The notes under the pieces are model-generated. The model was not told where the DNA came from, ran no database searches, and saw nothing but the letters and a program-made list of their open reading frames with translations. A stretch of DNA of 64,000 nucleotides. Origin: Cardinalis cardinalis. Taxonomy: Eukaryota > Chordata > Aves > Passeriformes > Cardinalidae. Made by a program: the position numbers and the translations under genes. This document shows positions 55,101 through 64,000 of the stretch, piece after piece. The stretch is taken from contig JACDOX010000082.1 in the NCBI GenBank assembly GCA_014549065.1, forward strand, positions 2,635,966 through 2,699,965. Reading direction: 5' to 3'. Every line of letters starts with the position of its first letter. The first letter of the stretch is position 1.

Positions 55101-57096
55101 TCAAACTCCAGGCTTAGATTTGCAGAGTGGAGTGAATAGAATTATTTCAGAGTTTGTAATAAGACCACTGTAAAGCTGAGACACAGAGCTACAAATACAC
55201 CATACCAATACCTATCTTACAAAAATGTCCTGGGCTTACTAAGGTTTGTGACAGGCTTTACTAAAGTTTGCCAAAATCTCCAAGAGTCTTCAGAGAAAGG
55301 CATTGGAAAAGGGCCAAGAATTGCTAAGGAAAGCAGTGATCTTTGGCTAGCAACGTGCACTTTCCTCCTTGACATTTGTAAATGTAGAAATGTATGCGAG
55401 CCAACTGCTCTTGCTTTCCAAAGAAGATTCATCTGGATAATCTGACACCTGGTTACAGGTGTTACTTCACAATACTTGGCAAACACCTAAAATTATTTTA
55501 AAACTTAACAACTGAAGTCTTCTAAGAAGACATACAAAAGCTCAGACAGTTTATTGTGCTTTTCATCCTGCTTAGNTTATCTCTTTGGTTTAGAGATACA
55601 GCACCTTAATATTTACATGGTATTAAATGTATTTACCAAGAAAAGCAGTGAAGAAATTTGCAGTTTGCATTGTTCCTGCCTGTGAAAAGCAAAGTAGTTT
55701 CTGATCATCTCCTTCAGAATAAACAACACCACTGATTTTAGGAGGGCACTGGCAAAACTGACAGAGTAAAATACAGCATTAACAGCATGTGCAGCTTAGA
55801 AAGGGGCTCCTTGAAAAAGGGGAGATAAAAGGTAGATCTTAAAAGTGAAGTAAATAGTTATGTTGTATTGAAGGTANAGTAGTTTTAGAAAAAGCCTGTA
55901 AGGATTTTTTGGGTCTTGGGATCCCTTTGAGATGCAAACTATTTTATTAGCTAGCTTTTTTAAGCAATCATTTTGCTGCCACTGGCCGTGAACACTGTGC
56001 TTTTCACTAGGGCAGTTTGCATGGAGAAAATAAATGCAATTAAAAGTGGTGTTATTTTTTAATTCCCTCGCTGGAGTTGGTAGCTGGGTATGGAGCTACT
56101 AAAAGGCAACATCTGCCCTCCCCCAGCTCGCTGTGCAGCACTGTGCAGGCTGCCTGGTGACTGCAGGNGTGGTACAGGGAAAGGGAAGCAAAACCATCTC
56201 ATCCTGCCAGAGCAGAGTTACCCACTCCTGACTCAGGTGGTGGGTCACATGTCTGCTCTGAATCCTGCAGAAAACCACCAAATTCCACCTGAGGAAAGGA
56301 AATAGCTTTGGGAAAGAAACTGGTTTTGCAGTTAAGTGCTGCCTAACTGGACATCCCTCAGCCTTTCTGGAAAAGAAATTTTTCCAGGAAAGGCAGGGTC
56401 ACTTCCACTGCCTTGAAAAGTCAAAGGATAGCAAAGAGACAGGAGTGTCTAGGCACAAGCACAAACAACCACACTGGGGTTTGATCACCATGCACATCTT
56501 TGGCCCTCCTGCCAGGTTTGGTGGTGTCTCTGCACACTCTTCAGTGAACCACTCAATGGGTTCACAGTGAGAAGTTCTTCCTGTTTGACATAAAGCCACA
56601 AGCAGAGGCACAAAATTGTTACACAGAACAGCTGCAAGACTGTGGTTTCTTTTTCTTGTTCTACTGTTACCCAGGTCTGCACAGTTATTTATCCACAGGT
56701 ACTTGCAGGGCAACCAACACACATATTTAGACACCTTGATTATGGAAACTTCATGTCCAGCAGTGGCTGAAAAACATTTTGCTTAGCTTTTAATAAGGCA
56801 AACGTACAGACTTCACTGTGCCACCTCATCCACATCAAGTCTGTCTAATACTAGTCTGATTTTCTGTGAAGCATGTGATAAGCAATGTACTAGTGCAACC
56901 ACCATGAATCAATATCAAGCTTAGCCTTCACAAAAAAACCCAAAACCAACAACTGTGTAGATGTAGACATTATAGGGGATTGATATTTGCAAAGCAAGTC
57001 ATAGTAAAGAATGAATAAGATGGCAAAAAAATGTAGAAATGAGGTATCAATTAGCCTAATGGTTGGAGTGGGCAAACTGGTCAAGACATACTCATG

Positions 57097-57190
57097 CTAA
57101 ATTTCTTCTTCTGACTCATGATCTCGTTCAGATGTTTTCAGTANACCCATTTCCATGGACTGCGACTGCTTAACCTTCGAACGGACCGCC
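57097..57190 (-). CDS. TMEM45A: TMEM45A terminal coding exon
   Basis: 94 coding nt after a TTTCCAG acceptor complete the Trp codon and give AVRSKVKQSQSMEMG, then LKTSERDHESEEEI and TAG. The basic then acidic cytosolic tail matches the human C-terminus (LKNAEREQESEEEM), which supports TMEM45A over TMEM45B. One N falls in the codon before LKT. Confidence 0.92.
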
Positions 57191-60100
57191 CTGGAAACAA
57201 CAACAACAAAGATGTCAATGGTAACTCAAAGGCTCATCTGACCATTTTTTACATGGTAAAATCCTGCTTAACTCTGGTATCTCATCAGCTCTCGGGGTCT
57301 CTAGCTGGTCAGAGTGACCCCAAGATGCATTGCAAAGTCTCTTTTCCCAGCCCAGTGTCGAAGAAGGAGTCAGAGCTCTTCATTTCTGGGTCTCAAGGTT
57401 GTTTATTGTTTCTTATCTATACAATTCTTTCTCCTGTCCTGCCGAGGTCCGTCCAGCAGGACAGTTCCAAGCACTCTGCCTGCCCCTGGGGCAGTGTTAT
57501 CTTTTTATACTAAAAACTACGTGTACAATATTTACAATTACTTCCCAATACCTATCACCTGTGTTAGACAGGGAACTTCTACTCTAAACCAATCTAAAAG
57601 TGCCAACATCACCCAGAAGATGGAGGCCAAGAAGAAGAGGGAGAAAGGCTGGACACGCCCAGATTCCTTCATCTTGCCCCCTGAACCTCCATTCTAAAAA
57701 CCCCAAAAATCTATTTTTCACCCCGTGATAAATTCACTATCATTCTACTTAAACTTTCATGGCTGGTAATTCTTCATATAAGGTTGGTTATTGTTTTTTC
57801 CAAGGGCTAAATCAAAGGCACAGGGGCCTTGGGCTCTGTGCCAAGGNNTCTGAGCCCCCNGGGCAGGGGCTNGAGNCCTCCAGGGCAGCCAGAGGAACTT
57901 CCTGGGTTCCGACAGTCAGCGAGTTAGGATGACTCCTCCTGTGATTCTGTGGTTAGGAAGTGCTGCCTTTACTGATGTGTCCTGACTGTACAGCTTGCAA
58001 GCTCTTGTTCCTATGGACATATCCCAGAGCACTCCAAACAAACCTCAGTGAACCCTCCAGAAGGTTCAGTGTTATGCAGGAGCTGTGCACACTTGGGAAG
58101 GGGCCATAAAGCTGTGAGAAAGAGTCTGGCCAAACCACCCTCAGAGGGGAAGTCTGCCAGNGTGCCATGATCAGCCTTCTCTGGGGCCTCATCTGAGGCT
58201 GCAGCAGCAGCCACTGGTCCCAGCATCAGAAAGGACCTGAGATTGCTGCCCCTTTCTTAAGAGCTGCCCCTCTTTATACAGCAAACCAGTTACCCAGCCT
58301 CGAGTGCTGGTGCCTTTCAGACTGAGACACANAAGGAACTGGCACCTCAGTGCAAATCAAGACTGGAAGAGCTATGTATTTAACAGGATTAAATAGGGCT
58401 ATTAGGATGGTAGGGATAAAGCAAGGGTGAGAAGCATATTTAGGACACTGCAGGAAAAGGCTTGGTAAGGTCCTGTGGACAGAAGGTGATCNCATTCTGT
58501 GATCTGATGGCAGAGGCATTTTTACAGCCAAATTAACACTGCAGCTGGAATTTTGTCAGTATTAGCACTGGGCAGTGAGGAAAAGGGCTAACTTTAGATG
58601 TTAGGGAGTGAAAATGACTGGTGAAAAATAAATCAGGTTTGATCACAGGAAATTTCTAGCAGGAATTCTGTGTAATAATCTTTACAGTAAAGTCATGAAG
58701 CCTGTTCTCTAAGCCACTTAAAACTAGCAGAGATGAGCAGTTGGAGTCTGCAGGTAAAAAAATCTACTTCTGACTTTATATGCACTTAAATATGTGCAGA
58801 AGACTATTGGTGCTCATTCTATATGAGACATATACGTGCTATGCTATCAGAGCTGTATTTATGTATTTATGTATTTTTTCCCCTTTTACTGAACCAATGT
58901 CATGTATTTTTCATTGATTATTAACAATTATTTTTATTTTACCTTGCAAGACAATTACTTCATAGAAACCCTTTCATTTCTCAGTNAAACTTTTCTAAAA
59001 TAAACCTCCTACTAGACTAAATTGACAAGTCACCAAAGTTTCAGTGTTTCAAGTAACTTACCAGCTGACAATTGTGTAATTCACTGCAAGTATAAGAAAA
59101 GCAAAAGCATAATGCCAGCAATAGCACATGGTCAGGAACATCATGTTAGTGTGATCTGTCTGATTCCACTCTGGGCTTCCATTTGGGGGATAAAGCACAA
59201 AGCCAATCTGTAATAAAATAAAAGAGATTTGTACATGTCATTTGATGAGCATCCTGTGCCATTTCATGTTTTATGCTACCCATCACAAGGCAGACATTNA
59301 ATTTTCTTATGGTGTTGCTTATTTCTGTGTTTACTATTAAAAACGATTTTGTAGTCAACGTCAGGTGTGATGGAACACTTTAAACAGCTCTGTGCAGAAA
59401 TGCCTTTGAAGGTAAAGTGACAGTCCCAGAGACCCACTGCTCTTGCTCAGAAAATTAAGGAGCCTGCCCAACAGCCCAGCCCTGCAACCATCACAATTAT
59501 GCACTGTAAGGAGAGGGGCTGGTGCTCAGCTCTGAACTGAAATCACCTCATGGATCAGAAAAGCTGCCTGGCCATTTGCACTGCCTNCCTTCTTCCCAGC
59601 AGTGGCTGTGAATGCATTACATGGCTGGGAAGATGAATAATCACAGAANAAATAAAGGGGAGCCACAATTCTATTTCTGCTGGGCCATCCAAGGGAAAGG
59701 TCAGAAATGGAATGAAAATGGAGCTTCCTTGTAGGAGCGATGGGGTCCACACGGTCGGGACAAACAGAGGCGAGAGATCTCTGCAGCCAGGTCAGGAGCT
59801 TGGGGTTTACTGCAAAGGGCCTGGGTGCAGGGCCCTGCTGAGAGCTGCCAGCCACAGCTCAGAGCAGGCCCAGGAGAAGAGAGGGGTAGAGCGTGAGAGT
59901 AGAAGGCAAGAGCTATGAGGCAAGACTAAGAGTAAGAGGAAGAGAAGAGAAGAGAAGAGAAGAGAAGAGAAGAGAAGAGAAGAGAAGAGAAGAGAAGAGA
60001 AGAGAAGAGAAGTACAGTAAAAGATGCTTGAAGTTCTTGTTACAATACAATAAATTATCTTTTGTGTTGAATATTCTGATTCTCACTAACTAATCTAATA

Positions 60101-63100
60101 CAACATACAAAACTTATAGCATTNCTATACAACCTATAAGAATCACTACACTACATTTCTGCTACATTTTAAACCTTAAAAACTACTCTTTAGACTCCTT
60201 CTGCCAAGCTGGCAGGGTCTGCTCTGACTTTTGGACTTGCTTGCAAGCAGAGGGTATTGTTTCATCAAAAGGGGATTACCTTCAGCTGGCCATGCTATTG
60301 TGTTCTTGTTGTTCAGTAACTAAGGGATCTCAAAGGTTGCTTTCATTTCAATCTCGCTTATAGTTTCCATATTCTCAAAATCTTTTGCCAGGCAGTCATA
60401 CTTATAAGGCTTTCTCGTTTCATCCATCCCAACACTTCCTCATGCAAGACTGTAAGCTCATGTGAAATACATAGCTGATTTGNTCATTCAGAGCTGGGGA
60501 AGATCAGATTCATATTTGTACATAAAATGGGAAAATGTTTAATCCTGTGGCTATGCTGGGTTTGTGTGACAAATACCAACCCTCTGTACTGCTTAATACT
60601 ATTCAAAGTCCTCACTCAGCAGTTTAGCTGGGAATTTAGAAACTGGGAAGAGGAGAGGAAGAAGNAGGGGAGTGAATTTTGCATTTCCATGCAGAGAATT
60701 CAATGAATGAGGGTGTTGATGATGCAGAAAGAAAGTCCCTTTACCTTTTACAAATTTCCTGTGCTGCAGCCAGTGTGTGGTTTTCAGTCACACAGATGGT
60801 TGAAGTCTGATGTGGGTGTGAAAAAAGCCACACTTAAATTTCTTCTATTTTTAGTACTTCAATTTTTACTTTGAAACAAAACCCACATTGTCTCTAGAGC
60901 TAAAGAAATAGTCTGTTCTAAAATTAGATTAGGCAGAAAACAATGAATAAATGGTTGCATCTATTCCTCCTATGTAAAGCTTCTTAAATCACTGGCTGGA
61001 AGTTTGCAAACAAGAAAACAAAACAAGAAAATGAAACAGCAAATGCTGCAGCATCACATTCTTGAGTTCACTTATAGAAAAATACAGCCNGTTCTAAGGT
61101 CTGTCTCCNTGCCAGAGAAAGCATTTAAATATTTGATTTGGTGCTGAGTGTCCAGTTCTCCTAAGAAACAGCAAACATTTTTATTCATCTTGTCTGGCCA
61201 GCATAGAAAAAAGGGAAGCCAGTCTAGACATGCCGGAAGGAAAAATCACTGGAGTGACCTCAATTCCCCACTATAAGATGAAACACACATCAGCACCAGT
61301 GCTCCTATTTCTGTTACAAACTCCTAGCAGCTCCTTAAATCTGTCTCTTGTTCTGACAGCAGAGAAAGAGTCACTGTCAAATATCTGTTATTGGATAGAC
61401 TCACAAGTAAGTGAGGGTATGAAGCTACATTTTGAAGAGTCCTTTCAGGAGCCACATCCCTGAAATATCAAAATTTTGGCTGTTCTTTTTTCTGCTCAGC
61501 TCCCAGAGCACTAGAAGAGCAGGAGGCTTTACACCACCCAGTCTCCTAATGAGAATCTAGAACTTAAACACCTTTTGGCAATGTCAATGAGGCCTTTGCC
61601 TCACCTGTCCAGTACTACACTGGGTGTCTACTCAGTGCTCCAGCAGCTGACAGGAGAGACTCTCTTTGTAAAGAACAACATANATCTCCATGCTCTAAAA
61701 TCACTGCCACTTGGCTGGCAAATTTGGAACAGGATGTTACAGGGATCAGAGAGCTCTGTAATATGGAGAACTCAAGGAAAACACTTTAGCTTCTTTATTG
61801 ATTCAGATAAAAGGCATTTGAAGTAAAGCAGCTGCCTCTTCGTCTTCTGTAAAAAGGCTATGAGAAATACAGAAAAAAAATCCTTTTAAGAGATACAAGT
61901 ATCTCTTTAAAGGAACTTATTTTCTGTAAGTCTTTTGAGGTCTGTGTTTAAAAGGCATATACATAACCTGTGAAACATCTGCAAAGGGTTAAATGACTAA
62001 TTTTGGTGAGGAAGAAAATACAAAGGCAGAAAAGTCACCTACCTGCCAGAACCAGCTGCCCTGTAAGATGCAGAGGCTTGTACGGAGCATCTCCAGCACA
62101 ATACTGCCACGGAAAAAAACTTCCAAAAATATGCAGGCAGCAGCTCCAAAGATAGCAAACAGCAGTAACTGGTGAACATGGACATCCAGCATGGCTCTCC
62201 CATGAAGATGGTAGCAGAAGAGAAAACCTAGAATAAATTGTGATCAGTTTAAGATCATTTCTTCCCTTGCAATTTCCCTGCATCTGCTTTTAGAAAACAG
62301 TGAAATGTTTCTGGCATTTCTCTTTATGCCAGTATCACCTTCACTCATGCTGGCTTTAGCTAACCAGTTGTGCACCATGTCAGTTCCTACATCAAACACA
62401 TGCCTGAGCTACTGAGCACTTACNCAAACCAGGCTTTTGCTGCTATTTCCATAACATTTCTGTTGCTGTCTAAGCAGGTAGGAAAGCTAAGATACACCTC
62501 TACAATGCAGGATCATGTCCTGGGCAGTGTAAGGAGAGCCAAAACTGATCTTTTTGTGATCTCCTTGAAGTGTTTCAGGGAGTGAAACAGNCAGCTCCCA
62601 GAGGGTCATTCTGCAAGGCTGATTTGAGACTCCCAGACTGTCCTGGATTGCCAAGCAAATTGTACTCTATTTGCCATCTGTGTGGCAGTTGTCTTCTGTT
62701 AAGTGGGCAGTTTTTCCTTATCTCTTCCACACCCAATCCTCCCTCTGGGGAGACATCTGCTGATAACAGGCTATTGAATGTCACTGCATGACTGATAAGA
62801 ACTATGGCATGCCGTTGGGAGATGCTCCGCCCAGAGGGAGGAGCCAAGCATTGCTACCCAGATACAATCTGGAGATTCTGGAACACCAGCACGGCTTCTC
62901 CACTGGGTTCCCAGAGGAACAGCTGCCTCTTCCACTGGATCTTCAGAGAAAGACTCCACCTTTCTACAGGATNNCTGCTCCAACAGAACCACACCTGATG
63001 CTCCAGAAGGACTGGAGCCACAATTGCAATTGGACTGCTACCAACACCCTGACCCACAGCGTGTCAGGTTGTGTTCTGACTCTGTCAGTGTTGTTTTAGT

Positions 63101-63570
63101 TTACTGCATTGTTTATTTTACCTTTTTATTTTCTTCCCTAATAAAGAACTGTTATTCCTGCTCCCATATCTTTGCCTGAGAGCCCCCTTAATTTAAAATT
63201 TATAGCAATTCAGAGGGAGGGGGTTTATATTTTCCATTTCAGGGGAGGCTCCTGCCTTCCTTAGCAGACTCCTGTCTTTCCAAACCAAGACACAGAGCAA
63301 TGATCAATATCCATCCACAGGATTCATGCACATCCCTGCAGGGAGAGGTAAACTGACCTTCAATGAAGACTGCTAAGGAAAGCATCATCCTGTCCATGGC
63401 CACTGGCAGCGCGTTGGTGCTGTGAGCCACAATATCCACCAGCCCTGAAATGCCNTAGAAGAGGTACATGGTGGCATGCTGCCAGTTCATCAAGTGGTCC
63501 CAGTGCTTCTTCTCGTAGTTGTACAGCTTCAGATGAGGTCCATCAGGAACAAACTGCTCAGCCACCATCC
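57097..63570 (-). CDS. TMEM45A: TMEM45A (transmembrane protein 45A), last four coding exons
   Basis: TMEM45 proteins are multi-pass membrane proteins of the DUF716 family in the secretory pathway. The exact molecular role is not settled; TMEM45A is linked to keratinised epithelia and hypoxia. Exons 63358-63570, 62043-62227, 59062-59207 and 57097-57190 join in consistent phases (1, 1, 0, 2) through GT/AG sites and give about 212 residues ending at TAG. Human TMEM45A is 275 residues, so the first ~65 lie beyond 64000. Landmarks are EQFVPDGPHL, MNWQHATMYLF, MLDVHVHQLLL, LQGSWFWQIGFVLYPPNGSP, MCYCWHYAF and the acidic end ESEEEI. The sequence has features of both TMEM45A and TMEM45B; position next to ADGRG7/TFG and the acidic tail favour TMEM45A. 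Confidence 0.93.
57290..57914 (-). mobile_element. Solo LTR, ERVK-like, 100 bp from TMEM45A last exon
   Basis: A 625-bp element; on the minus strand it begins TGTCGGAACCC and ends ...CTAGAGACCCCGAGA. Minus-strand TATAAAAAG near 57511 and AATAAA near 57403 give LTR architecture, so its sense strand is that of TMEM45A. The flanks ATCAGC (57284-57289) and GTCAGC (57915-57920) form a 6-bp duplication with one mismatch. It lies in the last TMEM45A intron, 99 bp upstream of the last-exon acceptor. Confidence 0.75.
57921..59061. other. TMEM45A intron (rest)
   Basis: Unique A+T-rich sequence with no recognised element. Open frames on the minus strand at 57.95-58.53 kb are below 90 codons and resemble nothing known. 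Confidence 0.6.
59062..59207 (-). CDS. TMEM45A: TMEM45A exon (GFVLYPP / CWHYAF)
   Basis: 146 nt from a TATTACAG acceptor to a GTAAGT donor, phase 0 to phase 2. It reads IGFVLYPPNGSPEWNQTDHT, then NMMFLTMCYCWHYAFAFLIL and AVNYTIVSW. The FVLYPP and CWHY motifs are diagnostic of the TMEM45 family. Confidence 0.95.
59730..60434 (-). mobile_element. Solo LTR, ERVK-like, with perfect 6-bp target duplication
   Basis: A 705-bp element. Minus-strand ends are TGTTGGGATGGATG and ...CCCCATCGCTCCTACA. The flanks are identical: CTTCCT at 59724-59729 and 60435-60440. The minus-strand GCAGTAAACCCCAAGC looks like a one-base variant of a polyadenylation region. It contains the (GAAGA)n tract at 59939-60012. 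It sits in a TMEM45A intron with the same sense as the gene. Confidence 0.8.
59939..60012. repeat. (GAAGA)n microsatellite inside an LTR
   Basis: About 15 uninterrupted copies of a 5-bp purine unit within the LTR 59730-60434. It has an all-purine strand, so it could form triplex DNA in principle. It is probably variable in length. Confidence 0.95.
60441..62042. other. TMEM45A intron
   Basis: Unique sequence with no recognised exon or repeat. The short open frames (up to 83 codons) resemble nothing known. Confidence 0.6.
62043..62227 (-). CDS. TMEM45A: TMEM45A exon (central TM segments)
   Basis: 185 nt between a TTATTCTAG acceptor and a GTAGGT donor, phase 1 to phase 0. It reads FLFCYHLHGRAMLDVHVHQL, then LLFAIFGAAACIFLEVFFRG and EMLRTSLCILQGSWFWQ. 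The HxHxR and HQLL positions match the family. Confidence 0.95.
62639..63292 (+). mobile_element. Solo LTR in TMEM45A intron (relative of 28159-28811)
   Basis: A 654-bp element beginning TGTCCTGGATTGCCAAGC and ending ...CCAAACCAAGACA. AATAAAGAACTGTTATTCCT near 63140 is a typical LTR polyadenylation region, so its sense strand is plus, against TMEM45A. The flanks CAGAC and CAGAG make a 5-bp duplication with one mismatch. The end lies 65 bp downstream of the TMEM45A exon donor at 63358. Confidence 0.78.
63358..63570 (-). CDS. TMEM45A: TMEM45A exon (TM segments, FVPDGPHL motif)
   Basis: 213 nt from a TGCACAG acceptor to a GTCAGT donor, phase 1 to phase 1. It reads GMVAEQFVPDGPHLKLYNYE, then HWDHLMNWQHATMYLF and MMLSLAVFIEG, with two hydrophobic segments. 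The donor is non-consensus at +3 (GTCAG), but the frame and homology fix it. Confidence 0.95.
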
Positions 63571-64000
63571 CTGTGCATGAAACAAGAAGAAAAACCATTT
63601 GTTCTGGTGCTTAAGGTATAAACTGATGTTAAGTCTTTACCCAAACAGTAGAGGCAGCAATACATCCCCATGCTGTATAATGCCAGTAAGTTTGAGGTTT
63701 TAGCATCACATAATCTGGAGGGTGGAGAGCCAGGGGAAATCAGGCTTCAACTCCACTCCTGGTGGAACTATTTGTGTCTTGCAGTTTCCAGCAATGAAAA
63801 TGAAAACAGCTTATTCTTGGCTGCTTTTTCTTCTTTTAAACAATTGCTATTGTAGTAGTCCTCTGACCAAATTTTTCAGCTGCCTTTTCCAATGGTTCAA
63901 ACATGAGCATAACACACGCCAAANTCTCCAAAAGAAAGATTTACCATTTCAGGGCCCTGGCATATGCAGGATGACAGAGTTCAGACTCATAATTCAAAGG
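63571..64000. other. TMEM45A intron, right edge
   Basis: Intron upstream of the 63570 acceptor; the preceding coding exon is not in the window. Nothing else is recognised. Confidence 0.6.

Larger units (their letters stand above)
46330..57090. other. Intergenic, ADGRG7 to TMEM45A
   Basis: About 10.7 kb with no recognised gene. It holds two G+C-richer patches (about 47.75-48.4 kb and 51.0-51.6 kb), a perfect hairpin at 52096-52140 and a 303-codon open frame at 50758-51669. Possible polyadenylation signals for TMEM45A (AATAAA on the minus strand) are at 55942-55947 and 55550-55555. Confidence 0.6.

Noticed and set aside
62575..63099. Several 60-100 codon frames shared with 28394-28812
   Set aside because: They are translations of the same LTR family in two places, not genes.

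Overview
This is vertebrate nuclear DNA, almost certainly from a bird. The reasons are antisense CR1 LINE fragments, several solo retroviral LTRs of the kind I associate with passerine genomes, small exons with canonical GT/AG sites in compact introns, and the gene order TFG - ADGRG7 - TMEM45A, all on one strand as at human 3q12. About one base in a few hundred is an isolated N, which looks like masked polymorphic or ambiguous positions rather than assembly gaps. No prokaryotic-style system, CRISPR array, operon or phage is present.

Layout, with all three genes on the minus strand and so read from right to left. (1) 1-21,400 holds TFG. Six coding exons (17112 down to 1133) encode the PB1 domain, coiled coil, middle region and start of the Q-rich tail; the last exon lies beyond the left edge. 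A CpG island at about 20.7-21.5 kb is its promoter. One solo LTR (14.6-15.6 kb) and a CR1 fragment (12 kb) sit in introns. (2) 21.7-23.0 kb holds two head-to-tail LTR copies just upstream of that promoter. (3) 24.9-46.2 kb holds the remains of ADGRG7 (GPR128), an adhesion GPCR. At least ten exon remnants are in the right order, but they carry in-frame stops, frameshifts, a lost splice acceptor, a deletion in the GPS motif and an LTR that interrupts the TM5 exon. I read it as a unitary pseudogene. (4) 46.2-57.1 kb is intergenic, with a perfect 16-bp hairpin and one unexplained 303-codon open frame. (5) 57.1-64 kb holds the last four coding exons of TMEM45A, all intact, with three LTRs in or between its introns; its 5' exons lie beyond the right edge.

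TFG (organiser of ER exit sites) and TMEM45A (multi-pass membrane protein) are open through every exon in the window with consistent splice phases. This argues that the ADGRG7 lesions are real rather than indel errors of the assembly. The most informative result of the window is therefore a decayed adhesion GPCR between two intact, syntenic neighbours, plus a set of datable LTR insertions, three of them with clear or near-clear 6-bp target-site duplications.
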